This document shows positions 51,028 through 60,475 of a stretch of 64,000 nt of DNA, piece by piece. The stretch lies in the NCBI RefSeq assembly GCF_002286815.1, contig NZ_MUNM01000055.1, positions 124,001 to 188,000 on the forward strand, read 5' to 3'. The position numbers and the translations under genes were made by a program. The notes beneath the pieces were generated by a model. That model was given only the letters and a program-made list of their open reading frames with translations. It did no database searches and was not told the origin of the DNA. How positions within the stretch are numbered: position 1 is the stretch's first letter; the number at the start of each line of letters is the position of its first letter. This DNA comes from Pseudomonas sp. PICF141. Lineage in GTDB: Bacteria; Pseudomonadota; Gammaproteobacteria; Pseudomonadales; Pseudomonadaceae.

Positions 51028-51399
51028 ATGTTGCGCAGCTTCCTGATGCTGGCTGCTTTTTTCGGCTTCACCGGTGTTGCCTTGGGCGCGTTCGCCGCCC
51101 ATGGCCTGAAAAGCCGCCTGAGCGCCGAGTACCTGGCGATTTTCCATACCGGCGTCACCTATCAACTGGTGCATACCCTGGCGTTACTGGGTGTAGCGCT
51201 GTTGGCCACGCAGATTCCCGGTCGACTGATTACGTGGGCTGGCGCATCATTTGCCATTGGCATTCTGTTGTTTTCCGGCAGCCTGTACCTGCTGACGTTA
51301 ACGGGTATCAGCAAGCTCGGGATCGTGACGCCCTTCGGTGGCCTGGCGTTCCTGGTTGGTTGGTTTTGCCTGGGGCTTGCCGCCTGGCGGTTGAGCTGA
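51028..51399 (+). CDS. DUF423 membrane protein
   Basis: The product has 123 residues with four membrane segments. The N-terminal FGFTGVALGAFAAHGLKSRL is the hallmark of the DUF423 (YgdD) family, and the central FHTGVTYQLVHTLALL is also conserved. It is an inner-membrane protein of unknown function. Confidence 0.92.
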   Translation: MLRSFLMLAAFFGFTGVALGAFAAHGLKSRLSAEYLAIFHTGVTYQLVHTLALLGVALLATQIPGRLITWAGASFAIGILLFSGSLYLLTLTGISKLGIVTPFGGLAFLVGWFCLGLAAWRLS

Positions 51400-51489
51400 C
51401 CACGCGGTCCATTTCGTGACGAATGGCTTGGGTCGGCCTGACTGATCGGGCTAGAATGCCAGCCCCTAAAAGTGATGGCGGCATTCGGT

Positions 51490-51690
51490 ATGCGCATTCA
51501 ATTGAACGGCGAATCCCTTGAACTGCCCGACGGTGAAACCGTTGCGGCCCTGCTGACCCGTCTGGAACTGACCGGACGCCGGGTGGCGGTCGAGCTCAAT
51601 CTGGATATCGTCCCGCGCAGCCAGCACGCTGAAACCACGCTGAACGACGGCGATTGCGTCGAGGTGGTACACGCCATCGGCGGCGGCTAG
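51490..51690 (+). CDS. thiS: sulfur carrier protein ThiS
   Basis: The product has 66 residues from ATG 51490. It has a ubiquitin-like fold with the C-terminal diglycine (VVHAIGGG) that is thiocarboxylated. It gives sulfur to the thiazole of thiamine. thiG follows 63 bases later, so the two are an operon. A start at 51472 would add six unneeded residues. Confidence 0.95.
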   Translation: MRIQLNGESLELPDGETVAALLTRLELTGRRVAVELNLDIVPRSQHAETTLNDGDCVEVVHAIGGG

Positions 51691-51753
51691 CTGCCCGGCC
51701 CGAACGGCCACAGAATCATTCTGCAAGAACCTCACCCCTACAGAGGATTTCCC

Positions 51754-52548
51754 ATGAGCATCGTTCGTAGCGACAAGCCCTTCGTCCTGGCCGGTCGTAC
51801 TTACCAGTCGCGTTTGCTGGTAGGCACCGGCAAGTACCGCGACATGGAAGAAACCCGCCTGGCCATCGAAGCCTCGGGCGCCGAGATTGTCACCTTCGCC
51901 GTGCGCCGGACCAATCTGGGTCAGAACCCGGGCGAACCGAACCTGCTCGAAGTCCTGTCGCCGGATCGCTACACCTTCTTGCCTAATACCGCTGGCTGCT
52001 TCGACGCTACCGAGGCTGTGCGCACCTGTCGTCTGGCCCGCGAGCTGCTCGGCGGCCACAACCTGGTGAAGCTGGAAGTGCTGGCGGACCAGAAAACCCT
52101 GTTCCCCAACGTGATCGAAACCCTCAAGGCCGCCGAAGTGCTGGTCAAGGAAGGCTTCGAGGTGATGGTGTACACCAGCGATGATCCGATCATTGCCCGG
52201 CAACTGGCGGAAATCGGTTGCGTCGCGGTGATGCCACTCGCCGGTCTGATCGGCACGGGCCTGGGGATCTGCAACCCGTACAACCTGCAGATCATCCTTG
52301 AAGAAGCGAAAATTCCAGTGTTGGTGGATGCCGGTGTCGGTACGGCTTCCGACGCCACCATCGCCATGGAACTGGGTTGTGAAGCGGTGCTGATGAATTC
52401 GGCCATCGCCCATGCCCAGCAGCCGATCATGATGGCTGAAGCCATGAAACACGCCATCGTTGCAGGTCGCTTGGCCTACCTCGCCGGCCGCATGCCGAAA
52501 AAACTCTATGCCAGCGCCTCCTCGCCGCTGGATGGTCTGATCAAGTAA
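51754..52548 (+). CDS. thiG: thiazole synthase ThiG
   Basis: The product has 264 residues. It is a TIM barrel with FVLAGRTYQSRLLVGTGKY at the start, LLGGHNLVKLEVLADQKTLF around the imine-forming lysine, and PVLVDAGVGTASDATIAMEL for phosphate binding. It condenses the ThiS thiocarboxylate, deoxyxylulose phosphate and the glycine imine. Confidence 0.97.
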   Translation: MSIVRSDKPFVLAGRTYQSRLLVGTGKYRDMEETRLAIEASGAEIVTFAVRRTNLGQNPGEPNLLEVLSPDRYTFLPNTAGCFDATEAVRTCRLARELLGGHNLVKLEVLADQKTLFPNVIETLKAAEVLVKEGFEVMVYTSDDPIIARQLAEIGCVAVMPLAGLIGTGLGICNPYNLQIILEEAKIPVLVDAGVGTASDATIAMELGCEAVLMNSAIAHAQQPIMMAEAMKHAIVAGRLAYLAGRMPKKLYASASSPLDGLIK

Positions 52549-52557
52549 GAGCCATTG

Positions 52558-53283
52558 ATGATTGAATCAAACGACACGCCTATCCAGATGGAAGAAGGCG
52601 AAGAGCGCCAACACCGTCGCATCAAGAGTTTCGTGATGCGCGCCGGGCGCATGACCGAAGGCCAGCAGCGTGGTCTGGACCAAGGAGCGCCGCTGTTCGT
52701 ACTGCCTTTGGCCGATGCACCGGTGGACTTCGATCAGGTGTTCGGGCGTTCGGCGCCGCGCTCGCTGGAAATCGGCTTCGGCATGGGCCATTCGCTGCTG
52801 GAAATGGCTGCCGCCTCGCCGGAGCAGGATTTCATTGGCGTCGAAGTTCACCGTCCGGGTGTCGGCGCGCTGCTCAATGGCGTGTTGACCCAGGGCCTGA
52901 CCAACCTGCGGGTCTACGATTGCGATGCGATCGAAGTGCTCAACCGCTGCATCGCCGACAACAGCCTCGATCGCCTGATGCTGTTTTTCCCGGACCCGTG
53001 GCACAAGAGCCGTCACCACAAGCGTCGTATCGTTCAGGCGTCGTTCGCCGAACTGGTGCGCAGCAAGTTGAAGGTCGGCGGTGTGTTGCACATGGCCACC
53101 GACTGGGAACCGTACGCCGAGTACATGCTGGAAGTGATGAACGTCGCCCCGGGCTATCGCAACCTCGCCGAAGACGGCAAATGCGTGCCGCGCCCGGCCG
53201 AACGCCCGATCACCAAGTTCGAACGCCGCGGCGAACGCCTTGGGCATGGCGTGTGGGATCTGAAGTTCGAAAAACAGTCCTGA
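52558..53283 (+). CDS. trmB: tRNA (guanine-46-N7)-methyltransferase
   Basis: The product has 241 residues. The SAM site is LEIGFGMGHSLLEMA, and the conserved LMLFFPDPWHKSRHHKRRIV is the TrmB mark. It starts 9 bases after thiG, so it is probably co-transcribed with the thiamine genes. A TTG three bases earlier is not needed. Confidence 0.97.
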   Translation: MIESNDTPIQMEEGEERQHRRIKSFVMRAGRMTEGQQRGLDQGAPLFVLPLADAPVDFDQVFGRSAPRSLEIGFGMGHSLLEMAAASPEQDFIGVEVHRPGVGALLNGVLTQGLTNLRVYDCDAIEVLNRCIADNSLDRLMLFFPDPWHKSRHHKRRIVQASFAELVRSKLKVGGVLHMATDWEPYAEYMLEVMNVAPGYRNLAEDGKCVPRPAERPITKFERRGERLGHGVWDLKFEKQS

Positions 53284-53309
53284 ACGATCATACAAAACAG
53301 TCGTAAAAC

Positions 53310-53401
53310 CTGTGGGAGCGGGCTTGCCCGCGATGGCGGTTTGACAGTCAACAAGGATGTTGAATGTTATGGCCTCATCGCGGGCAAGCCCGCTCCCACA
53401 T
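53310..53401. repeat. REP-like inverted repeat (GCGGGCAAGC family)
   Basis: The arms ctgtgggagcgggcttgccc (from 53310) and gggcaagcccgctcccaca (to 53401) are complementary. It fills the gap between convergent trmB and the DUF3392 gene. Confidence 0.85.
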
Positions 53402-53422
53402 TGTTTTGTGTGCTATTCGAAT

Positions 53423-53746
53423 TTAGCGGCGATCAGCGACCACGCCAATCAACACCAGCACCACCAACAACACCGGCGCCAGGCTGTAGTTGTTGAACTG
53501 GCTCAGGCCTTTGATGATCCATGGCGTGGCATAGATCAGCGCCACGCCACTGCCGACCATGCACAGCAGGGCCATCAGCGGGACGCGCAAGGCGCCGGCG
53601 ATGCTGCCCAGGCGTTGGTCGACCCAGCCCTTGATGTCGGCGCCAAACAGCACCAGCAAACAGCCCACCAGCGCCAGCGAGATTTCCGACAGGTTGCTGC
53701 GGCTCCAGCGGGACACGGTGGCGAGCAGGTCGAGTACCAGATCCAT
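53423..53746 (-). CDS. DUF3392 membrane protein
   Basis: The product has 107 residues with about three hydrophobic segments (LALVGCLLVLFGADI, LMALLCMVGSGVALIYA and LAPVLLVVLVLIGVVA). It fits the small DUF3392 family of gammaproteobacteria. Function is unknown. It lies 9 bases after hemW on the same strand. Confidence 0.88.
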   Translation of the reverse strand: MDLVLDLLATVSRWSRSNLSEISLALVGCLLVLFGADIKGWVDQRLGSIAGALRVPLMALLCMVGSGVALIYATPWIIKGLSQFNNYSLAPVLLVVLVLIGVVADRR

Positions 53747-53755
53747 TCGATTTCC

Positions 53756-54961
53756 TTATGTCAGAAATTTCTGCAGCAAGTCATTGAGAAAGAGTTGTCC
53801 GCGTAGCGTGGCCGCCAGACGTGACGGTTCGACCTGCAACAAGCCACTTTGTTCGGCCTCGCGACGGCCTTCGGCGAGGCTTTCCAGGGGCAGCCCGGTG
53901 CGCTCTGGATACAACCGCGCTTCGACGCCCTCAGTCAGGCGCAAGGCGTTCATCAGGAACTCGAACGGCAGTTCTTCGTTGGTGAGGGCTTTCTCGCCGG
54001 CCTGGAAGCTTTTGGCCGGGTTGAGGTAGTCCTTCGGCAGGCGGGTCTTCCAGGTGCGTACGATGCGCCCGTCCGGATGGCTGAGCTTGCCGTGGGCACC
54101 GGCACCGATGCCGATGAAGTCGCCGAAACTCCAGTAATTGAGGTTATGCCGCGCCGCACGACCGGGCAGGGCATAGGCCGAGACTTCGTATTGCGCGTAA
54201 CCGTGTTCGGCCAACAATGCCTGACCGGCCTCCTGAATGTCCCACAGGGTGTCGTCTTCCGGCAGCGTCGGCGGCTGATTCCAGAACACTGTGTTCGGTT
54301 CCAGCGTCAGCTGGTACCAGGACAGGTGCGTCGGCTTCAGGGCAATGGCCTGGCGCAGGTCGTTCAGGGCATCGTCCAGGGACTGATCGGGCAAACCATG
54401 CATCAGGTCCAGATTGAAGTTGTCGAAACCGGCCTGGCGGGCCATGCCGGCGGCACGCACGGCTTCATCGCTGTTGTGAATCCGCCCCAGGGCCTTGAGT
54501 TTCTCTTCCTGAAAGCTCTGGATGCCGATCGACAGGCGATTGATGCCCAGCCCCCGGTAAGCGCGGAATTTCTCCTGCTCGAAGGTTCCGGGGTTGGCTT
54601 CCAGGGTGATTTCAATGTCGCTGGCAAACGCAATACGTTGCTCGACACCCTTGAGCAGGCGGCCCAGGGCCTTGGCGCTGAACAGGCTCGGCGTGCCGCC
54701 CCCGAAGAAGATCGAGCTCAGCTCACGGCCATAAACCGCATGCAGGTCCTGATCGAGGTCGGCCAGCAGAGCGTCGACATAGTCTTCTTCCGGGAGCACG
54801 GGGCTGGCGGTGTGGGAGTTGAAGTCGCAATAAGGGCATTTGCGTACACACCACGGGATGTGGATGTACAACGCCAGGGGCGGCAGCACGGGCAGGGCCG
54901 CTCGAGGCGATTGTGCGTCGCCGCCGAAAATCAGCGGCGACGCGGACGAGTCATGGGTCAT
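53756..54961 (-). CDS. hemW: radical SAM heme chaperone HemW
   Basis: The product has 401 residues from ATG 54961, which overlaps the rdgB stop (ATGA). The cluster motif is CVRKCPYC (C-x3-C-x2-C), and the SAM-binding FFGGGTPSLF follows. The motif is of the HemW/HemN type, but the extra N-terminal features of the oxidase HemN are missing, so it is the heme chaperone. A longer upstream frame covers rdgB and is rejected. Confidence 0.94.
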   Translation of the reverse strand: MTHDSSASPLIFGGDAQSPRAALPVLPPLALYIHIPWCVRKCPYCDFNSHTASPVLPEEDYVDALLADLDQDLHAVYGRELSSIFFGGGTPSLFSAKALGRLLKGVEQRIAFASDIEITLEANPGTFEQEKFRAYRGLGINRLSIGIQSFQEEKLKALGRIHNSDEAVRAAGMARQAGFDNFNLDLMHGLPDQSLDDALNDLRQAIALKPTHLSWYQLTLEPNTVFWNQPPTLPEDDTLWDIQEAGQALLAEHGYAQYEVSAYALPGRAARHNLNYWSFGDFIGIGAGAHGKLSHPDGRIVRTWKTRLPKDYLNPAKSFQAGEKALTNEELPFEFLMNALRLTEGVEARLYPERTGLPLESLAEGRREAEQSGLLQVEPSRLAATLRGQLFLNDLLQKFLT

Positions 54962-55554
54962 TTGAGGCCCAGACGCTGGCGCAGCAGATCCATTGCTCGG
55001 GCGCGGTGGCTGATCCGGTTCTTGTCGCTCGGGCTCAATTCGGCGCTGGAGCACTCGCGCTCCGGCACCCAGAACAGCGGGTCGTAGCCGAAACCGTGTT
55101 CGCCGCTGGCCTGGGTCAGGATGCGCCCATGCCACAGGCCTTCACAGAGAATCGGCAACGGATCGTCGGCATGGCGCACCAGCGCCAGCACACAGACGAA
55201 CTGCGCACCGCGCTCGGCTTCGGGCACGTCTTTCAAAACCTCAAGCAGTTTGGCGTTGTTCGCCGCATCGCCTTTACCGTCGGCGTAACGGGCCGAGTAA
55301 ATGCCCGGCGCACCGCCGAGGAAATCCACCGCCAGCCCCGAATCATCGGCCAAGGCCGGCAGGCCGGAAATGCGCGAGGCATTGCGGGCCTTGAGAATGG
55401 CGTTCTCGACGAACGACAGGCCGGTTTCTTCAGGCTCGACGCTGCTGAACTCGCCGATCGAGCGCAAGTGCACCGATTCGCCGAGCATGGCCTGGAGTTC
55501 CTTGAGTTTGCCGGCGTTATGGCTGGCCAGTACGAGTTGGGTGAAATTCATCAT
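54958..55554 (-). CDS. rdgB: XTP/dITP pyrophosphatase
   Basis: The product has 198 residues. LVLASHNAGKLKELQAML opens the Ham1 fold, and LADDSGLAVDFLGGAPGIYS and GYDPLFWVPE are conserved. It removes dITP, XTP and other non-canonical purines. It overlaps both neighbours, so DUF4426-rdgB-hemW are one operon. The second ATG at 55551 is an alternative start. Confidence 0.97.
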   Translation of the reverse strand: MMNFTQLVLASHNAGKLKELQAMLGESVHLRSIGEFSSVEPEETGLSFVENAILKARNASRISGLPALADDSGLAVDFLGGAPGIYSARYADGKGDAANNAKLLEVLKDVPEAERGAQFVCVLALVRHADDPLPILCEGLWHGRILTQASGEHGFGYDPLFWVPERECSSAELSPSDKNRISHRARAMDLLRQRLGLK

Positions 55555-55985
55555 TGGCCGGGGAAAAGCTCTTGTTGGAAACTGATGGTGTTGGTTTTGT
55601 CGCCGGTCTGCACTTTGATGTCAAAGGTGCGGATTTCCTGCTGATCCACCGGGAACTGGGCGATGTAGTACACCGCGCCTGTTTCGGTGATCTGTTTGAA
55701 CTTCAGCGGGATGCTTTGGCTGGTCAGGTCTTTGACCGTGCCGCTGACCTGAGCCGTCTGTGGTTTACCTTCCTTGAGGACCGAAACGTTGATCACGCCC
55801 TGGTTCTTGCTGCGGGTCAGCTCGGCCGCTTTGGCGATCTCCGGCGTCAGGAAGGTGGAATTGAAGGTGTTGTAATGCACCGTCACGTCGCCAAAGGTTT
55901 CCTTGCGCTCGCCCTTGATAACGTCGGCGGCCATGGCGGTGACGCTCAGGCAGGCAGTAAGTAAAAACAGCGCTAGACGACCCAT
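55551..55985 (-). CDS. DUF4426 exported protein
   Basis: The product has 144 residues. A signal peptide (RLALFLLTACLSVTAMA) is followed by a beta-rich domain. It lies between metW and rdgB, the usual position in pseudomonads. Its function is not known. Confidence 0.9.
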   Translation of the reverse strand: MGRLALFLLTACLSVTAMAADVIKGERKETFGDVTVHYNTFNSTFLTPEIAKAAELTRSKNQGVINVSVLKEGKPQTAQVSGTVKDLTSQSIPLKFKQITETGAVYYIAQFPVDQQEIRTFDIKVQTGDKTNTISFQQELFPGQ

Positions 55986-56011
55986 GCTCGTTCTCCTCGA
56001 AATGTCGTGAT

Positions 56012-56632
56012 TCAGACCGCGATCTTGTGGTCCGGCAGGCCGGGGCTGCTGACGCGGTAGATGCCGATCTCACCTAACAGATTAGGCCATAGCTTACTGG
56101 CCCACCCATGCCGATGCTGTTGATCCACGGCAAGCCGATCAATGACCTTGGCTTCACGTTCGCGACACAGCGCTTCAAAGTCTTCGAAAGTGCAGAAGTG
56201 GATGTTCGGCGTGTTGTACCAGGTGTATGGCAGAAACTCCGAAACCGGCATCCGGCCCTTGCTCGCCAGGTACCAGCGGCAGCGCCAGTGACCGAAATTG
56301 GGGAAGGTGATGATGCACTGGCGACCGACGCGCAGCATTTCGTCGAGGATCCTGTCCGGGTAGTGCACCGCTTGCAGGGCCTGGGTCATGACCACGATGT
56401 CGAAGCTGTTGCTGGCGAAGTTGCCCAAGCCCTTGTCCAGATCCTGCTCGATGACGTTGATGCCCTTGGCCACGCACTCGGCAATGTTGTCCGGGTCGTT
56501 TTCCAGGCCATAACCGGTGACTTGTTTGTTATCGCGCAGCCAGGTCAACAACTCGCCATTGCCGCAACCGAGGTCGAGCACGCGGCTGCCGGCGGGGATC
56601 CATTCCTGGATGATTTCCAGATCGGCTCTCAT
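56012..56632 (-). CDS. metW: methionine biosynthesis protein MetW
   Basis: The product has 206 residues. It has a class I methyltransferase fold with RVLDLGCGNGELLTWL and then GLENDPDNIAECV. The family acts with the homoserine acyltransferase MetX in methionine synthesis. It starts 7 bases after metX, so the two are one operon. Confidence 0.95.
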   Translation of the reverse strand: MRADLEIIQEWIPAGSRVLDLGCGNGELLTWLRDNKQVTGYGLENDPDNIAECVAKGINVIEQDLDKGLGNFASNSFDIVVMTQALQAVHYPDRILDEMLRVGRQCIITFPNFGHWRCRWYLASKGRMPVSEFLPYTWYNTPNIHFCTFEDFEALCREREAKVIDRLAVDQQHRHGWASKLWPNLLGEIGIYRVSSPGLPDHKIAV

Positions 56633-56639
56633 GTCTTCC

Positions 56640-57779
56640 TCAAAGCGCTATACGGTTCATGTAATTGCTGAAGGCCTGCAAATAACGCGGGATCGGAATC
56701 AGGAAGGCATCGTGGCCTTGCGGAGCGTCGATCTCCAGGTAGCAGACGTCTTTCCTGGCCGCCATCAGCGCGTCCACCAGTTCCCGCGAGCGGGCAGGGG
56801 AGAAGCGCCAGTCGGTGGTGAAAGACATCACGCAGAATCTGGCCTGGGCATTGGCGAAAGTTTTCGCCAGGTCATTGTCGAAATTCGCCGCCGGATCGAA
56901 GTAATCCAGTGCCTTGGTCATCAGCAGGTAAGTGTTGGCGTCGAAACGTCCGGAAAACTCCTCGCCCTGATAGCGCAGGTAGCTCTCGACCTGGAACTCG
57001 ACGCTGTGGAAGTCGTAGTTGAGCTTTTCGCTCTTCAGGCCGCGACCGAATTTCTCGCCCATCGAGTCGTCGGACAGATACGTGATGTGCCCGACCATCC
57101 GCGCCAGCATCAGCCCGCGCTTGGGGATCACACCCGCTTCCTGGAACGAGCCGCCGTGGAACTCCGGGTCGGTGAGGATCGCCTGGCGTGCGACTTCGTT
57201 GAACGCAATGTTCTGTGCCGACAATTTCGGTGCCGAGGCAATCGCCAGGCAGTGCCGCACGCGGTCCGGGTAGGTGATGGTCCACTGCAAGGCCTGCATG
57301 CCGCCGAGGCTGCCGCCAATCACTGCCGCCCATTGGTGGATGCCGAGCAAATCAGCCAGGCGCGCCTGGCTGTGAACCCAGTCTTCCACGGTCAGGACCG
57401 GGAAGTCGGCGCCGAATGGCTTGCCGGTTTCCGGATTGATGCTGCTGGGGCCGGTGGAACCATTGCACCCGCCGAGATTATTCAGGCTGACCACGAAGAA
57501 CTTGTTGGTGTCGATCGGCTTGCCGGGGCCGATGCAGCTATCCCACCAACCGGGTTTGCGGTCGTCGGGGCTGTGGAAGCCGGCAGCGTGATGGTGACCG
57601 GACAACGCATGGCAGATCAGCACGGCGTTGCTCGCCATAGCATTCAGCGTGCCGTAGGTTTCGTAGATCAGGTCATAAGCGGGCAGGGAACGTCCGCAGG
57701 CCAAGGCCAGGGGTTCACTGAAGTGCGCCACGTGCGGCGTCACCAGACCAACAGAATCGGGGGGGAAGGCAGCTGGCAT
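56640..57779 (-). CDS. metX: homoserine O-acyltransferase (MetX)
   Basis: The product has 379 residues from ATG 57779. The catalytic serine is expected in GGSLGGMQALQW. NNLGGCNGSTGPSSINPETG is the MetX loop, and the C-terminal APQGHDAFL has the histidine. In Pseudomonas this enzyme usually uses succinyl-CoA. It makes O-acylhomoserine for methionine synthesis. The choice of acyl donor cannot be settled by eye. Confidence 0.95.
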   Translation of the reverse strand: MPAAFPPDSVGLVTPHVAHFSEPLALACGRSLPAYDLIYETYGTLNAMASNAVLICHALSGHHHAAGFHSPDDRKPGWWDSCIGPGKPIDTNKFFVVSLNNLGGCNGSTGPSSINPETGKPFGADFPVLTVEDWVHSQARLADLLGIHQWAAVIGGSLGGMQALQWTITYPDRVRHCLAIASAPKLSAQNIAFNEVARQAILTDPEFHGGSFQEAGVIPKRGLMLARMVGHITYLSDDSMGEKFGRGLKSEKLNYDFHSVEFQVESYLRYQGEEFSGRFDANTYLLMTKALDYFDPAANFDNDLAKTFANAQARFCVMSFTTDWRFSPARSRELVDALMAARKDVCYLEIDAPQGHDAFLIPIPRYLQAFSNYMNRIAL

Positions 57780-57858
57780 CGACCCTGCTCTCATTGAATT
57801 GAGGCGTAAGTCTAAAGACCGCTGACCCTAGCAGCAAGCTAACTTCCCCACCGTTAAC

Positions 57859-57968
57859 GATCGTTCCCACGCTCTGCGTGGGAATGCCTCGCTGGACGCT
57901 CTGCGTCCGCTTCGGCTGGGACGCGGAGCGTCCCGGGCTGCATTCCCACGCGGAGCGTGGGGACGATC
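57859..57968. repeat. REP-like inverted repeat (GATCGTTCCCACGC family)
   Basis: The arms gatcgttcccacgctctgcg (from 57859) and ccacgcggagcgtggggacg (to 57968) flank the inner palindrome gacgctctgcgtcc. It lies between metX and the DUF167 gene and just touches the latter's stop codon. Confidence 0.85.
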
Positions 57969-58257
57969 AGGGGAGGGTGAGATCCGGCAAATCCGGCAGC
58001 TTCTTCGGCGAACAGATCCGCACCCGTTTCTGCCGGTTCAGCTCCCCGCTGAGCAAACTCACCTGACTTTTGGAAACCCCGAATGCCTTCGCCAGAAATG
58101 CCATCAAATACGCATTGGCCTTGCCCTCGACGGGTGGTGCGGTCAGGCGGATCTTCAAGCGATCACCGTGCAGCCCGCAGAAATCATCGCTGCGGGCCGC
58201 CGGTTGCAGGTGACATTCCAGAATCAGGTCATCACCGTCCCAGCGAAAGTAGCTCAT
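57967..58257 (-). CDS. DUF167 family protein (YggU)
   Basis: The product has 96 residues. The pattern HLQPAARSDDFCGLHGDRLK and then ITAPPVEGKAN-like LTAPPVEGKANAYLMAFLAK is the DUF167 signature. It overlaps the yggT stop by one base, giving a yggT-yggU order common in gammaproteobacteria. Function is unknown. Confidence 0.93.
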   Translation of the reverse strand: MSYFRWDGDDLILECHLQPAARSDDFCGLHGDRLKIRLTAPPVEGKANAYLMAFLAKAFGVSKSQVSLLSGELNRQKRVRICSPKKLPDLPDLTLP

Positions 58258-58847
58258 CAGATCAGGCCGAGCAGCCCCTGCGGCATGAGGGCGTAGTACG
58301 CGAGTCGCGGGATCAGCCAGCTTTGCAGTAACTGGATCGCGATAAACGCGAAGATCGGCGAGATGTCGAGGCCGCCCAGGTTCGGAATGATACGGCGGAA
58401 CGGGGCGAGTACCGGTTCAGTGATCTGCTGTACCAGCTCTGCGCCCGGGTTGTGGCTTCCCGGGGCGACCCAGGACAGAATCACGCTGATGATCATCGCG
58501 TAGAACAGAACACTCAGAAACAGCGAGAAGACTGCGATCAGTGCCCAAGGCACCAACAGCAGCACGTCGACCTCGAAGCCTTTGAGCAGCAGGATGACCG
58601 CTATCAGCACCATCTGCACCATCAGCGCCAGTACCAGTGACGACATGTCCAGCCCGAACATGCTCGGGATGATCCGGCGCAGGGGTTTGAGCAGCGGTTG
58701 AGTGGCTTTGACGATGAACTGGCAGAGCGGGTTGTAAAAATTCGCCCGAACCAATTGCAGGATGAAGCGCAGCAGCACGATCAGCAGGTACAGGCTGCCC
58801 AGGGTTTTGATGATGAAAATGGCAGCGTCATTGAGTCCGAGCATCAT
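58257..58847 (-). CDS. YggT family membrane protein
   Basis: The product has 196 residues and contains two YggT repeats, each with two membrane segments. FYNPLCQFIVKATQPLLKPLRRIIP and GAELVQQITEPVLAPFRRIIPNLGGLDIS show the duplicated NP-x-R-R-I-IP pattern (only partly quoted here by position 35-60 and 130-155). A second ATG lies at 58844. The family is linked to osmotic and division phenotypes, but the function is not settled. Confidence 0.93.
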   Translation of the reverse strand: MMLGLNDAAIFIIKTLGSLYLLIVLLRFILQLVRANFYNPLCQFIVKATQPLLKPLRRIIPSMFGLDMSSLVLALMVQMVLIAVILLLKGFEVDVLLLVPWALIAVFSLFLSVLFYAMIISVILSWVAPGSHNPGAELVQQITEPVLAPFRRIIPNLGGLDISPIFAFIAIQLLQSWLIPRLAYYALMPQGLLGLI

Positions 58848-58868
58848 TGATTCCTTTGTAGGGGCTGA

Positions 58869-59687
58869 TTAGCGGCCGAGTTGCTCAGCCATCTCGGCCG
58901 AGCGGTGCGCGGCGGCGCCGAGTGCTTTTTCCACCAGGGCTTCGAAACCACCCGCCTGGAACGACTTGATTGCAGCTTCGGTGGTGCCCGCAGGCGATGT
59001 CACGCGACGACGCAGTTCAGCCGCGTCGACATCACTGGCGACCGCCATCTGTGCAGCCCCCAAAGCGGTTTGCACGGTCAGGCGGGCGGCGATGTCCGCT
59101 GGCAGGCCCAGCTTCACGCCCGCGGCGGTCATGGCTTCGATCAACAGGAAGAAATACGCCGGGCCCGAGCCGGAAACGGCGGTGACCGCGTCCAGTTGCT
59201 GTTCTTCGTCCAGCCACAGGGCAATGCCAACCGCCGACAGCAGCTCTTCAGCTTGCTGGCGTTGTTCGGCGCTCACTTGGCCGGTGGCGAACAAACCGCT
59301 CACGCCCTGACGCAGCAGCGCCGGGGTGTTGGGCATGCAGCGCACGATAGGCTGGGCGCCAAGCCAGTTGTTCATGCTGGCGCAGGTGATGCCGGCCGCG
59401 ATCGAGACCACCAGTTGATTCGGCGCAAGGCTTGGGCGAATGGCTTCGCATACGGCTTTCATCGCCTGGGGTTTGACCGCCAGCACGATCACGTCCGCGC
59501 CCTGAATGGCTTCGGCGTTATCGGCAAACACTTCGATGCCGTGTTCGGCATGCACGCGGGCGCGGGTTTGTTCGCCCGGATCGCTGGCGCGGATCTGTGC
59601 GGCGTCCAGACCTTTGGCGCGCAGGCCGCCGATCAGGCTGGCGGCCATGTTGCCGGCTCCGATAAAGGCAATACGTGTCTTGCTCAT
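58869..59687 (-). CDS. proC: pyrroline-5-carboxylate reductase
   Basis: The product has 272 residues. The NADPH-binding N-terminus is RIAFIGAGNMAASLIGGLRA. SGSGPAYFFLLIEAMTAAGV and the C-terminal VTSPAGTTEAAIKSFQAGGF are the ProC signature. It makes proline. It lies between yggS and yggT on the same strand, as in many relatives. Confidence 0.97.
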   Translation of the reverse strand: MSKTRIAFIGAGNMAASLIGGLRAKGLDAAQIRASDPGEQTRARVHAEHGIEVFADNAEAIQGADVIVLAVKPQAMKAVCEAIRPSLAPNQLVVSIAAGITCASMNNWLGAQPIVRCMPNTPALLRQGVSGLFATGQVSAEQRQQAEELLSAVGIALWLDEEQQLDAVTAVSGSGPAYFFLLIEAMTAAGVKLGLPADIAARLTVQTALGAAQMAVASDVDAAELRRRVTSPAGTTEAAIKSFQAGGFEALVEKALGAAAHRSAEMAEQLGR

Positions 59688-59720
59688 GTCAGGTCCTTAT
59701 AAAGAGAGAGGTCCGCCATC

Positions 59721-60419
59721 TCACGGTTGACCGTAATCACGGGCACCAAACAGGGCCGTACCGATACGGACCCAAGTGGCGCCCATGGCAATGGCCGACT
59801 CGAGGTCGTGGCTCATGCCCATGGAAAGTGTGTCGAGTGGCAGGTTCAGGCTGGCTTGCATGCTTTTGATTAAGTCGCGCACGGCAGCGAAAGCCGCGTC
59901 CTGGGCGGCGCGATTATCAGTCGGCTCGGGAATTGCCATCAGCCCGCGCAATTTCAGGCGCGGCAGAGCGCTGATGGCATTGGCCAGGGCAGGCAGGTCG
60001 GCCGGGGTGCAGCCAGACTTGCTGGCTTCACCGCTGACGTTGACCTGGATGCAAATGTTCAAAGGAGGCAAATCGGCCGGGCGTTGTTCGGACAGGCGTT
60101 GTGCGATTTTCAAGCGATCCACGGAGTGCACCCAGTCGAAATGCTCGGCGATAGCGCGAGTCTTGTTCGATTGAATGGGGCCGATGAAGTGCCAGATCAA
60201 GGGCAGGTCGGCCAATTCGAGCTGTTTGCCCAGGGCTTCCTGCAGGTAGTTTTCGCCAAAGTCGCGGATCCCGGCGGCGTAGGCTTCACGCAGGGCTGCG
60301 ACGGGTTTGGTCTTGCTCACGGCCAGCAGCTGGATGCTGTGCTCGTTGCGCCCGGCGGCGAGGGCGGCAGCACGGATGCGTGAACTAACCTGAGCGATGT
60401 TGTCTGCTATCGTGGACAT
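59721..60419 (-). CDS. PLP homeostasis protein YggS
   Basis: The product has 232 residues from ATG 60419. The PLP-binding lysine is in LLAVSKTKPV, and HFIGPIQSNKTR and SMGMSHDLESAIAMGATWVR are conserved in the YggS/PLPBP family. It buffers pyridoxal phosphate. It is divergent from pilT and followed by proC. Confidence 0.95.
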   Translation of the reverse strand: MSTIADNIAQVSSRIRAAALAAGRNEHSIQLLAVSKTKPVAALREAYAAGIRDFGENYLQEALGKQLELADLPLIWHFIGPIQSNKTRAIAEHFDWVHSVDRLKIAQRLSEQRPADLPPLNICIQVNVSGEASKSGCTPADLPALANAISALPRLKLRGLMAIPEPTDNRAAQDAAFAAVRDLIKSMQASLNLPLDTLSMGMSHDLESAIAMGATWVRIGTALFGARDYGQP

Positions 60420-60475
60420 CAAGAGGCGCCAGCGGTCTGAAGGTTCGCGGCATTCTACTGGAATTGAGGAGCGCT